A stretch of DNA of 64,000 nt, taken from positions 558,001 through 622,000 of the forward strand of contig CAVVWN010000008.1 in NCBI GenBank assembly GCA_963752045.1, given 5' to 3'. The notes below the pieces were generated by a model that did no database searches, was not told the DNA's origin, and saw nothing but the letters and a program-made list of their open reading frames with translations. This DNA comes from DATKDF01 sp963752045. Lineage in GTDB: Bacteria; Acidobacteriota; Vicinamibacteria; Vicinamibacterales; SCN-69-37. The position numbers and the translations under genes are program-made. Numbering within the stretch: position 1 is the stretch's first letter; the number at the start of each line of letters is the position of its first letter. Shown here in pieces: positions 53,669-62,013 of this stretch.

Positions 53669-54859
53669 ATGAGCCACACGTCGCACCTTCCACGACCACT
53701 CCAGCGCATCGTGGATAACTCGTTGCTCCTGATACTGGGGACGCTCGCGGCCCTGGTGTGGGCCAACGTGAACCTCGATCAGTACCACCACTACGCCGAG
53801 GCGCTGCACTTCGTGGCCAACGACGTCGGGATGGTGTTCTTCTTCGGGCTGGCCACCAAGGAGGTCTACGAGGCAACTCTCCCCGGCGGCCCCTTGTCGT
53901 CACCGCGACAGGCGGCGGTGCCGCTCTTTGCCGCCGTTGGCGGCATGGTCGTGCCGGCGGCCATCTACATGACGTCGGCCGTTTTGCTCGACCATTCCGA
54001 GATGATGCGCGGATGGGCGATTCCCACCGCCACCGACATCGCGTTCTCGTACCTGGTGGCCCGCATCGTCTTCCCGCGCGGCCACGCGGCCATTCCGTTC
54101 CTCCTGATGCTGGCCATTGCCGACGATGCGATGGGGCTCATCGTGCTGGCCCTCTTCTATCCGAGCGGCGACCTGGCGCTCGGCCGGTTGTTCGTGCTGC
54201 TCGTGCCGGCCGTCGGGCTGGCGTGGGCGCTCCGCCGTGGCGGCGTCACCAGCATGTGGGCCTACCTCGTCGGCCCAGGTGCCATCTCCTGGGCCGCGCT
54301 GTACGTGGGCGGGATTCACCCGGCGCTCGCGCTCGTGCCGATCGTGCCGTTCATGCCGCACGGCCAGGCGGTGCTCACGCGGTTCGGCAAGGGTAAACCG
54401 TTCACCGCCGAGACGATGCACGAGTTCGAGGCCTGGTGGCGGCTGCCCGTGCAGGTGATCCTCATGCTCTTCGGATTCGCCAACGCCGGTGTGCCGGTCG
54501 GGAGTGTCGGATTCGTCACGTGGATCGTGCTCGGCAGCCTCGTGGTCGGCAAACCCGTCGGCATCGTGCTGACCTCGTGGCTGGCAGAACGTGTGGGCTT
54601 CGAACGGGCAGACGATCTCGACTATTCAGCGCTTGTCGTGCTCGGCGTCGCGGCCGGTATCGGGTTCACGGTCGCACTCTTCTTCGCCACGGCGGCGTTC
54701 AACCCGGGCATCGTGCTCGACGAGGCCAAGATGGGAGCGCTCCTGAGCTTCTTCGCTGCGCCGATTGCGATCCTGCTCGGCCGCCTGATGCGGCTCCAGA
54801 AGATTCCCCACGCCGACGCGCCGCGCGCCACGCGGCGGGCCGAACGCGGCGTTCAGTAG
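53669..54859 (+). CDS. nhaA: Na+/H+ antiporter NhaA family
   Basis: A 396-residue integral membrane antiporter with about 11-12 helices. 'WAIPTATDIAFSYLVAR' and the ion-binding Asp pair in 'LLMLAIADDAMGLIVLALFY' are diagnostic. The sequence diverges from E. coli NhaA but keeps both aspartates. ATG 53669 starts the protein; a longer in-frame beginning is less likely. Converges with namZ, overlapping by 7 bp. Confidence 0.92.
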   Translation: MSHTSHLPRPLQRIVDNSLLLILGTLAALVWANVNLDQYHHYAEALHFVANDVGMVFFFGLATKEVYEATLPGGPLSSPRQAAVPLFAAVGGMVVPAAIYMTSAVLLDHSEMMRGWAIPTATDIAFSYLVARIVFPRGHAAIPFLLMLAIADDAMGLIVLALFYPSGDLALGRLFVLLVPAVGLAWALRRGGVTSMWAYLVGPGAISWAALYVGGIHPALALVPIVPFMPHGQAVLTRFGKGKPFTAETMHEFEAWWRLPVQVILMLFGFANAGVPVGSVGFVTWIVLGSLVVGKPVGIVLTSWLAERVGFERADDLDYSALVVLGVAAGIGFTVALFFATAAFNPGIVLDEAKMGALLSFFAAPIAILLGRLMRLQKIPHADAPRATRRAERGVQ

Positions 54860-56019
54860 ATCAGGAACTTCGCGCGAATCGGCAGGAAGCGTTCGACGTC
54901 GGCCACCCAGCCGGCTTCGAGCTCCGCGACCCGATCGCCCCGGTCGATCGCCTGCCGGAGCCGGCTCGATCCCCAGAGAATGTCGATGGGCGGCCTGACG
55001 GCCTCGTATTCGTAGGGCGGCTGGCGCCAGGCAAACTGGCCGGGCCCCGCCTGCCGGCACGCCTCCACGAGCGCGACGCCCGTGGCCACCGGACGGAACA
55101 CCTCACGGTCCACGACGTGAATCTGGCAGCCTCCGCAGGCCCGGCCGGCATGCTTGTGAAACGTCGGCTCGAACGTCACGGGCCTGAAGTGCACGCCCGG
55201 CAGATCCCGGGCGTTCAGTCGGGCCGCGAACGGCTCGGCGTCCACCCAGGGAGCGCCGATGAGCTCGAACGGTCGCGTGGTGCCGCGGCCTTCGGAGACG
55301 TTCGTGCCCTCGAAAAGCACCGTGCCCGGATAGACAAGGGCGCTTTCGAGGGTCGGCACATTCGGCGAGGGCATGACCCAGGGCAGTCCCGTCCGGTCGA
55401 ACAGGTCCTGCCGCCGCCAGCCCTGCATGGCCACGACTTCGAGTTTTGCGCCGATGCCGAAGTGTTCGTTGAAGAGCCGCGCGAGCTCGCCGATGGTCAT
55501 GCCGTGCCGCATCGGAATCGGGTACTGACCGACGAACGACTCGAACCCGGGCTCGAGCATGGGGCCTTCGACGAGGTGGCCGCCGATCGGGTTTGGGCGG
55601 TCGCATACCACCACGGGCAGGTCATGTCGGCGCGCCGCCACGAGACAGTTGGCCATCGTGTAGATGTACGTGTAGATGCGCGTGCCGACGTCCTGGAGAT
55701 CGATGACGAGGGCGTCGAGCCCGGCCAGCATGTCGGCGGTTGGCTCCCGCGTCTCGCTGTACAGGGAGTAGACAGGTATCTGCCGCCGGTCGTCGATGCC
55801 GTGCGGCGATTCGATCATGTTCTCCTGGAGGTCGGACCGGAAGCCGTGCTGCGGTCCGAAGAGCGCACCCAGCCGGACGCCGGCCTGCTCGGCCCGCTCG
55901 GACACATGACGAAACGTCGCGTCGATCGACGCCGGGTTGGAGACGAGCCCGATCGTCCTGCCTGCGAGCAGCTCCTTGTCGAAGAGGACGTCCGAGCCGA
56001 GCGTGACGGGTGCGTTCAC
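54853..56019 (-). CDS. namZ: DUF1343/NamZ-type exo-beta-N-acetylmuramidase
   Basis: A 388-residue DUF1343 protein; characterised members remove terminal N-acetylmuramic acid from peptidoglycan fragments. Conserved segments: 'LVSNPASIDATFRHV', 'LFGPQHGFRSDLQENM', 'VIDLQDVGTRIYTYIYTM', 'DRPNPIGG' and 'PSPNVPTLESALVYPGT'. No signal peptide is evident with GTG 56019 (overlapping the upstream stop, GTGA). Located next to M56 and BlaI genes, suggesting a cell-wall recycling or beta-lactam-response theme. Confidence 0.92.
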   Translation of the reverse strand: MNAPVTLGSDVLFDKELLAGRTIGLVSNPASIDATFRHVSERAEQAGVRLGALFGPQHGFRSDLQENMIESPHGIDDRRQIPVYSLYSETREPTADMLAGLDALVIDLQDVGTRIYTYIYTMANCLVAARRHDLPVVVCDRPNPIGGHLVEGPMLEPGFESFVGQYPIPMRHGMTIGELARLFNEHFGIGAKLEVVAMQGWRRQDLFDRTGLPWVMPSPNVPTLESALVYPGTVLFEGTNVSEGRGTTRPFELIGAPWVDAEPFAARLNARDLPGVHFRPVTFEPTFHKHAGRACGGCQIHVVDREVFRPVATGVALVEACRQAGPGQFAWRQPPYEYEAVRPPIDILWGSSRLRQAIDRGDRVAELEAGWVADVERFLPIRAKFLIY

Positions 56020-56531
56020 AGGCGACGGCCTCCGGATGACAGCCGCGAGGCGACGTGCTGGGCGGAGAGCGCCTCGCCGAATGTGTTGCACTGAACGACG
56101 AGGGCGCCCTCGCCGGACCCGAATGTGAGACGACGGCCGTCTCTCGAGGGGCGGCCGGCGGCCGGCCAGTGGCGCGTCGTGACGCCGCCCGACACCAGGA
56201 CGAGTCGCCGCGACGTCAGGAAGAGCTTTGCCGGCGATCCGTCCGTGAGCGTCACGGGGGCGATGATGTGACACGCATCCGATCCGACCACCCGATGCTG
56301 CGATGGAACCACGGGAAGCTCGGTCCTGGCCGACAGGGCGACGAGCGCCCGGAGCCCTTCCACCATCTCCTCCTGCGGTTCCACGTCGTCTTCCGGCGCC
56401 AGGTCGCCGAGCGGCTCGGCCAGCCGTGCGATCGCGTCCTCCGATGCCGAAAGGGCTACCCGATCCGCTTCCTGCCACCACGCCGTCCAGCGGTCGGGCT
56501 CGGCCTTTCGGTGGAACAGGCGCCAGATCAC
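56016..56531 (-). CDS. Hypothetical protein upstream of namZ
   Basis: A 171-residue protein from GTG 56531 (TTG 56573 is an alternative overlapping the M56 gene). The sequence begins 'IWRLFHRKAEPDRWTAWW', has a helical first half and a beta-rich second half ('AKLFLTSRRLVLVSGGV'). This pattern is reminiscent of a PH-like membrane-recruitment fold but is not recognisable as a family. It is translationally coupled to namZ. Confidence 0.6.
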   Translation of the reverse strand: MIWRLFHRKAEPDRWTAWWQEADRVALSASEDAIARLAEPLGDLAPEDDVEPQEEMVEGLRALVALSARTELPVVPSQHRVVGSDACHIIAPVTLTDGSPAKLFLTSRRLVLVSGGVTTRHWPAAGRPSRDGRRLTFGSGEGALVVQCNTFGEALSAQHVASRLSSGGRRL

Positions 56532-56550
56532 TGCCAGCGAGCCTTGTGGA

Positions 56551-57492
56551 TCAGGGGAGCTCAGTGACCGCAAACTCGATCACGTGATGCCAGAGGTCGA
56601 GGGCAGCCACCGCGGCAACCGTACCGGAGGCCGCAAGTGCCCGTATCCATCGGTTTGCACGACGCGGCGCAGGGGTCTCGGTGGTCAGCAGCCGCTTGAC
56701 CCGGCGTTCGAGGCTGCCGCCGCTGTAGAGAGCGCTTGCCGGCAGCAGCCCGGGAGTGGCGCCCGGAGCCGCGAGCCGCGCAACCCGGATCAGCGCCTGG
56801 GCGAGGGCTGTCCGCCCTCGCTCGCCCAGCCGACTGGCGGCTTCGTCGGCCGCTTCCTCGCCTGCGTCACCCCAGGCGGCGAGCAGCCGTCGGGACGCCG
56901 GGAACCACGAGAGCGGGTCCGGCAGCGCCGTCATGGCCGCGCGTTTCAGGTTGTCGTGGCGGTCGACGTGGTGCTGCTCGTGCGCGAGAATGGCCTCGAG
57001 CTCATCGGGCGCGCAGGCGGCCAGCACGGATCTGGCGATGACGAGTCGGGGGCGCGCGATGCCGACGACGGCGACGACCGGAAACGACGCATCGACCGCG
57101 AACGCCGGGACCGTCATGACTGGCAGCATCACGGGGTCGGCCGTGCGCATCCACTCGCGGAAGGCCCGCCTCGTGGCGTGAAGCGTTCGCACGAGTCGAA
57201 ACGCCGCCACGGAGAACAGGACCACACCGAAGACCGCCAGCCCCGTGAGCACCCGACCGACCGCTTCGGTTCCGCGGCGCTCGAACATGACATAGGCGAA
57301 GAGCGTGAGCGCCGTCACGAGAAGGCCGGCCGCACAGGGCAGCATGCGCGCGCGGAGGAGCGCGTCGGAACGGAATGGCGCGGAGGCCCGCGCCGCCCGT
57401 GCGAGCGCCAGCGGGACGAGGAGCGTGGCGAGGCTCACCCCTAGCGCAAACACGGCGAGCGCGACCACCAGCAGGCGCAGCTCGTATGTCAC
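56551..57492 (-). CDS. M56-family membrane metallopeptidase (BlaR1-like, no sensor domain)
   Basis: A 313-residue membrane protein with several N-terminal helices ('LLVVALAVFALGVSLATLL', 'VVLFSVAAFRLVRTL') and the zinc motif HExxH in 'AILAHEQHHVDRHDN'. BlaR1/MecR1 have this peptidase followed by an extracellular penicillin-binding domain; here the protein ends after one final hydrophobic segment, so the signal it senses is unknown. It starts at GTG 57492 overlapping blaI-like stop. Confidence 0.9.
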   Translation of the reverse strand: MTYELRLLVVALAVFALGVSLATLLVPLALARAARASAPFRSDALLRARMLPCAAGLLVTALTLFAYVMFERRGTEAVGRVLTGLAVFGVVLFSVAAFRLVRTLHATRRAFREWMRTADPVMLPVMTVPAFAVDASFPVVAVVGIARPRLVIARSVLAACAPDELEAILAHEQHHVDRHDNLKRAAMTALPDPLSWFPASRRLLAAWGDAGEEAADEAASRLGERGRTALAQALIRVARLAAPGATPGLLPASALYSGGSLERRVKRLLTTETPAPRRANRWIRALAASGTVAAVAALDLWHHVIEFAVTELP

Positions 57493-57938
57493 GGTTCTCT
57501 CCCGTTGGTTTGCGCTCGCCGCGCGCGGACGAGCGCCTCGAGCTCATCGAGCAGGTCGCGGTCCTCCTCGGTCACGGCGTCCACCAGACAGGACAGCACG
57601 AGCTCGGGCTCGGCTCGGCCGCCGGCGAGCGCGGTCCGCACGGCCCTGGTCGCCTGCTCGGAGTGGAAGGCCGCGCGCGACAGGCGCGGCCAGTAGACGA
57701 ACGCCCGGCCCTTCTTGGCGCGGTCGAGCAGGCCCTTCCGGTGCAGCCGGTCGAGCGTCGTCATGATCGTCGTGTAGGCGATGGTGGCGAATGACGGGCT
57801 GAGGTCACGGACCGACGCGCGACCAGGCCGATCCCACAGCGTTTCGAGCACCCGCCGTTCGAGCGGACCGAGCCGCCCACGCGCGTCGGCGCCGGTCGTT
57901 TCGGGTTCGTGGCCGAGCGGACGGAGGTCCCGATCCAT
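57489..57938 (-). CDS. BlaI/MecI/CopY-family repressor
   Basis: A 149-residue winged-helix repressor ('GPLERRVLETLWDRPGRASV', 'AYTTIMTTLDRLHRKGLLDR', 'RAFVYWP'), expected to be cleaved by the M56 peptidase encoded directly downstream. ATG 57938; TAGACT lies 11 bases upstream. It is separated by 29 bp from the cytochrome operon on the same strand. Confidence 0.94.
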   Translation of the reverse strand: MDRDLRPLGHEPETTGADARGRLGPLERRVLETLWDRPGRASVRDLSPSFATIAYTTIMTTLDRLHRKGLLDRAKKGRAFVYWPRLSRAAFHSEQATRAVRTALAGGRAEPELVLSCLVDAVTEEDRDLLDELEALVRARRAQTNGREP

Positions 57939-57967
57939 GGTCTCGGGAGAGTCTATCGCAGCTGCGC

Positions 57968-59329
57968 CTACTGGAACTTGTGGCAGGTCTCGCAGTCCTG
58001 CCCGATGGTCTGACCGTCCTTGGTCATATGGCTGTCGTCATGGCAACGAAAACAGCCCGGAAAGTCCATGTGGCCGATGTTGTTGGGATAGCTGCCGAAG
58101 GTGACGTTCATCGACGGAAACACATTGCGCTCGTAGAGCCGCTGTGTCACGGCCACAGCGCGCTCGACTTCCTGCCGCTGGCTCATGTACACGGCGTTGT
58201 ACTGCTCGCGGTAGAACTGGCGCAGCCGGGCCGCGATGGCATCCACGGCGGCCGCCTGCGATGGGTAGGTCTCTTCGAGCGCGGCGACGGCTTCCCGCTT
58301 GACGTAGGGCAGCGCGATGGGAATCTCGCCGAGGCTGAGGGCGCGATCGACGGCCCGGCTGGCCGAGGCGTCGAACGGATGGCTCGGGCGGTTATGGCAG
58401 TCGACGCAATCCATCACCCGTATCTCGCCGGCCGCGAGCTCTTCGGGCGTGACGCCCTCGGCCTGGTACTCCCGGACGTTGCCTTCCCGGTCGGTGATGC
58501 GGACCCAGGGAATGACCTGTCGCTTGTCGTCGGTCGCGATGTATTCCACACGGTTGGCGACGTTCATGTGCCAGTGAATGCCCTGGCCTATGCCAAGACC
58601 TTCGTTGCCGCCGCCCACGTGAACCTGCAGCACCGTCTCGCTCGGCGTGTTCGCTTCGTCGGTGGCGTATTCCCGGATGATCCGCACCTTGTCGCCATGG
58701 AACTTGGCCGGCCAGTGGCACTGCTCGCAGGTCTCGCGGGCCGGGCGCAGGTTGTGGACGGGCGACGGGATCGGCCGTGAGAACGTGCCGAGGGCGACGG
58801 CAAACACCTGGCGCGCGCCCGAGAGCTTCGATCGCACGAACCACGATGCCCCTTCGCCGATATGGCACTCCACACAGGTGACGCGCGAGTGCGGGCCGTC
58901 CTGGTAGGCTGCAAACTCCGGCTGCATCACCTCGTGACACACCTGCCCGCAGAACTCCACCGAGTCCATGTAGTGCACACCGGAGTACGCCGCGAGCGAG
59001 ACGATGACGATGTTGACGAGTGTTGCCGCCAGTACGAAGGCCGTCCACGTCCGGTGCTCCGGCTTCGTCAGGTCGATCTTCGGCCAATGGACCTCCGTCT
59101 TGCCGGCCCGGCGCCGAACGCGCTCACGCCAGACGCCGATGGGCATGAGGATCAGGCCCAGGAGGAAGATGCCGGGGAACACCATGAAGAACAGGATCCC
59201 CATGTAGGGGTTGGTGTGCAGGCCGAGCAAGTCCAGGGCGAAAACGATGACGAACAGGACCCCGCCGACGGTGGCCAGAATGGCGCCCACGAGCGAGAAC
59301 GGATTACGAGGCAAAGGTAGACGGAACAT
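57968..59329 (-). CDS. NapC/NirT-like membrane multihaem cytochrome c
   Basis: A 453-residue protein. Three N-terminal hydrophobic segments ('LVGAILATVGGVLFVIVFAL', 'ILFFMVFPGIFLLGLILM', 'FVLAATLVNIVIVSLAAY') anchor a periplasmic domain. Haem motifs: CGQVCH (a CX3CH variant, as in the first haem of many NapC-like proteins), CVECH, CEQCH, CVDCH, CFRCH and CETCH, so six haems. It likely takes electrons from quinol or the adjoining cytochrome b and passes them to periplasmic carriers. Last gene of the operon. Confidence 0.92.
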   Translation of the reverse strand: MFRLPLPRNPFSLVGAILATVGGVLFVIVFALDLLGLHTNPYMGILFFMVFPGIFLLGLILMPIGVWRERVRRRAGKTEVHWPKIDLTKPEHRTWTAFVLAATLVNIVIVSLAAYSGVHYMDSVEFCGQVCHEVMQPEFAAYQDGPHSRVTCVECHIGEGASWFVRSKLSGARQVFAVALGTFSRPIPSPVHNLRPARETCEQCHWPAKFHGDKVRIIREYATDEANTPSETVLQVHVGGGNEGLGIGQGIHWHMNVANRVEYIATDDKRQVIPWVRITDREGNVREYQAEGVTPEELAAGEIRVMDCVDCHNRPSHPFDASASRAVDRALSLGEIPIALPYVKREAVAALEETYPSQAAAVDAIAARLRQFYREQYNAVYMSQRQEVERAVAVTQRLYERNVFPSMNVTFGSYPNNIGHMDFPGCFRCHDDSHMTKDGQTIGQDCETCHKFQ

Positions 59330-59364
59330 GGTTACAAGTAATCAGGGGAAAGCGGACCAGCCAG

Positions 59365-60195
59365 CTACGTCAGTAGAGCATACAGGATGAGGGTCACGAG
59401 AATCAGCCCGACCGTGACGGCGGTCGTGCCGATGACGCGTCCCAGGCGGCGGACCCAGTCTCGCGGCGGTCCCACCCGCAGCCGTTCCAGTTGGCCGGTG
59501 GCCTGCATGCGGGCGAACTCGTCGGGCCGCTCTTCCTTCATCTCTTCGGCCGTCACACGCCCGGTGAAGATGACCGGATCCATCGGGAACTTCTCGGGCC
59601 GCAGGTGCCCATTGAAGAAGTGCATCGTGAAGATGAAGCCCACCGCAAGCAGCGCTTCCTCTCCGTGAATGAGCAGCGCGACATTGAAGAGCCAGCCCGG
59701 CACGATGCGCGCGAAAAGCTCGGGAAACCACAGGAGCAGGCCCGACGCGCCGATGATGCCCATTCCCCAGAAGACCGCCCAGTAGTCGAACTTCTCCCAG
59801 TAGGTAAAGCGCTCGAACCGTGGCCGTTCGGCGATCCCGACGAACCAGAGCATGTGCTGGATCATCTCGCGCACGTCGCGTGGCTGCGGCACCATCGAGT
59901 TCGGGCCCCAGAGCAGTCCGTACTGCTTGCCCACGAAGATGCGGCGGCCGACCCGGGTGAGGTGGGTCAGGAAGACCACGATGAGGATGGTGGCGCACAC
60001 CCGGTGCAGCCATCCGGCGACGACGAATCCGCCCAACACGCGTGCGAGCGTGCGCGCCCAGGTCTCGTCGCTGAAGATCAGCGGCAAGCCGGTGGCCGCC
60101 AGGCCGAGGAAGCTCAGCATCAGGAACCCGTGCAGCACACGGTCGAACGCGTCGAACCGGCGGATGTAGATCTGGTCGAGGGGCGTGTCGGTCAT
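59365..60195 (-). CDS. Cytochrome b subunit (formate dehydrogenase gamma/b561-like)
   Basis: A 276-residue integral membrane protein with four main helices and histidines placed to ligate two haems b ('FDRVLHGFLMLSFLGL', 'GWLHRVCATILIVVFLTHLT', 'LIHGEEALLAVGFIFTMHF'). It resembles the quinone-reactive cytochrome b of FdnI/HydC complexes. The C-terminal tail has an additional membrane segment. It is flanked by two multihaem cytochromes and would link them to the quinone pool. Confidence 0.9.
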   Translation of the reverse strand: MTDTPLDQIYIRRFDAFDRVLHGFLMLSFLGLAATGLPLIFSDETWARTLARVLGGFVVAGWLHRVCATILIVVFLTHLTRVGRRIFVGKQYGLLWGPNSMVPQPRDVREMIQHMLWFVGIAERPRFERFTYWEKFDYWAVFWGMGIIGASGLLLWFPELFARIVPGWLFNVALLIHGEEALLAVGFIFTMHFFNGHLRPEKFPMDPVIFTGRVTAEEMKEERPDEFARMQATGQLERLRVGPPRDWVRRLGRVIGTTAVTVGLILVTLILYALLT

Positions 60196-60201
60196 CGGCG
60201 C

Positions 60202-61491
60202 TCAGGCCTCCGGGTCTTCCGGCGCGCCGGACTCGTCGCGCATCTTCCGACGTTTCACGATGAAGCCGCGGGGCAGCCAGAGCAAGGCGTGGAGGCCGAA
60301 GAAGCCGAACGTGCCGATGAGCAGCCACGTCATTCCGAACCTGGCCCAGTACAGCGTGGGGTTCCGTTCGGCGTCGTATTTGTCGGCGTGCGGATCGTAT
60401 CGGGTGAAGCCCGCCGTGGCGGTCGCGTGGCACTGCTGGCAGGTCTCGAGCAGTCGTTCGGACGAGACCGCCGACCGCGGGTCTTCTTTCGGGTAAATGG
60501 CGTGCGACCCGTGGCACGCGGCGCACGTTGCCACTCTGGTGAAACCCAGTGACGTCACCTGTCCGTGGAACGTGTCACGGTAGGTCCGCATCTGGGCGGT
60601 GTGGCAGGTGCCGCACTCGCCGATGACGTCGAGTTGCCAGTTGCTGACGTCGGCGCGCTGGATGCCGTGCGCCGAATGGCAGTCGATGCATACCGGCGCC
60701 CCTCCGTTGCCCGAGGCCAGGCCGCTGCCGTGGATCCCGGTGCCGTACACCCGGAGGATGCCTTCGTGGCAGGACCCGCACGTGGCCGGGACGTTGGCAT
60801 GGTTCACGCGGCTGTCGCTGTCGGACTTCTGTCGGACGTCGTGACTGCCATGGCAGTTCGTGCAGTTGGGCGCCACGAGCAGCCCGCTGCGGCTGAGGGC
60901 CTGGCCGTGAATGCTGTCCTCGAAGAGGGCCGCGACGTTGCCGATGCTGATCTGGCCGGCCGCGATGATCTCCTCGCTGCCGTGGCACCGGGCGCAGGTC
61001 TTCGGGATGTTCAGTGGATAGGTCGGCGAGTCCGGGTCCGAGGCGGGCCGGATCTCGTGCGCCGTGTGGCAGTCGACGCACCCGGGGGCGACGCTCGACG
61101 CGTTCTCCCGCTTGGCCTTGGCGTGGATGCTGAGATCGTAGGCGGCCACCGGACCGTCGTGGCACATGACGCACCCGACGGGCTCGAGCCGGTCGGCGTG
61201 CGGGAACTCCTCTGTCGCCGCAAGGTCCGTGTGGCAGTCGACACACGCCATGCCGAGGAAGCCATGAACCGATTCGGCGAACTTCGCCTCGTCGACCGCC
61301 ACCGAACGGCCGGTCGTCCCCACGGCACCCGGATCACCGTGGCAGGTGAGGCACACGTCGTCGGTCGGCGGGTCGGGCACGGGTGACTGCGCCGCGGTTA
61401 CCGTGATGGCCAGCCCCAGCAGGGCGACACACACGGCAACCGGGACAATACCCGCGCGTCGGACGGTCGGCTCAGACTCAATCCCCGGCAT
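60202..61491 (-). CDS. Eleven-haem c-type cytochrome with C-terminal membrane anchor
   Basis: A 429-residue protein with an N-terminal signal and eleven CxxCH motifs in order: CLTCH, CVDCH, CVMCH, CVDCH, CARCH, CTNCH, CGSCH, CIDCH, CGTCH, CAACH, CQQCH. A C-terminal helix ('TWLLIGTFGFFGLHALLW') followed by basic residues fixes it to the inner membrane facing the periplasm. Possible function: electron transfer between the cytochrome b and soluble carriers, not identified. The stop lies six bases before cytochrome b. Confidence 0.92.
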   Translation of the reverse strand: MPGIESEPTVRRAGIVPVAVCVALLGLAITVTAAQSPVPDPPTDDVCLTCHGDPGAVGTTGRSVAVDEAKFAESVHGFLGMACVDCHTDLAATEEFPHADRLEPVGCVMCHDGPVAAYDLSIHAKAKRENASSVAPGCVDCHTAHEIRPASDPDSPTYPLNIPKTCARCHGSEEIIAAGQISIGNVAALFEDSIHGQALSRSGLLVAPNCTNCHGSHDVRQKSDSDSRVNHANVPATCGSCHEGILRVYGTGIHGSGLASGNGGAPVCIDCHSAHGIQRADVSNWQLDVIGECGTCHTAQMRTYRDTFHGQVTSLGFTRVATCAACHGSHAIYPKEDPRSAVSSERLLETCQQCHATATAGFTRYDPHADKYDAERNPTLYWARFGMTWLLIGTFGFFGLHALLWLPRGFIVKRRKMRDESGAPEDPEA

Positions 61492-61506
61492 GACGTATGC
61501 CGGACG

Positions 61507-61842
61507 TTACTTCTTGAGGCTGACCATGTATGCGACGAGCGCATCCAGGTCAGCTTTCTCCAGACTCGGGTAGGCCCTCATCGGCGGCTTGCGCTCAGCC
61601 TTGGTCTTCTCGGTCATGGCCTTCGGATTGACGATCCACTCGCGAATGTCGTCGGCCGAGAGCTTGCTGCCCACGCCGTCGAGCGGGCCCTTGACCTGAC
61701 CCTTGCCCGCGATGGAGTGGCACATGCTGCACTTCTGCGTTTCGTAGACCTTCATCCCCTTGTCGATGGTTGCCTTGTCCTGCGCCGAGACCACGGCGGT
61801 CAGCCCGGCGGCGATGAAGAGTGCCAGTACGACTCGATACAT
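61507..61842 (-). CDS. Monohaem c-type cytochrome
   Basis: A 111-residue class I cytochrome c with a signal peptide ('VVLALFIAAGLTAVVSAQ'), haem site 'CSMCHSIAGKG' and a C-terminal Met ligand candidate ('PPMRAYPSLEKADLDALVAYM'). A soluble periplasmic carrier, first gene of the four-gene cytochrome operon. ATG 61842 follows GGGAGGA. Confidence 0.93.
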   Translation of the reverse strand: MYRVVLALFIAAGLTAVVSAQDKATIDKGMKVYETQKCSMCHSIAGKGQVKGPLDGVGSKLSADDIREWIVNPKAMTEKTKAERKPPMRAYPSLEKADLDALVAYMVSLKK

Positions 61843-61956
61843 TGACGCTGTCCTCCCACGAGGGCCCTCCCGTGGGTCCCCCCGGCGACGACTATTGCAG
61901 GATTCCTGCCGTTTCGGGCTCAGGCCAACGCGCTTGCGCCCATCCTCAGGATGACC

Positions 61957-62007
61957 GGAATTCGCCTCCCTTCGCTGTTATTTCACCTGGCAGGTGGGAG
62001 GAATTCC
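61957..62007. repeat. Nested palindromes between fdhD and the cytochrome operon
   Basis: Outer arms GGAATTCGCCTCCC (61957-61970) and GGGAGGAATTCC (61996-62007) pair with one bulge; between them CACCTGGCAGGTG (61984-61996) is a perfect palindrome overlapping the right arm by one base. It could be the fdhD terminator or an operator for the downstream cytochrome genes. Confidence 0.45.
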
Positions 62008-62013
62008 CCAGCG

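Noticed and set aside
58862..59320. Plus-strand open frame opposite the NapC-like gene
   Set aside because: Antisense shadow of a CxxCH-rich gene; no signal or domain.
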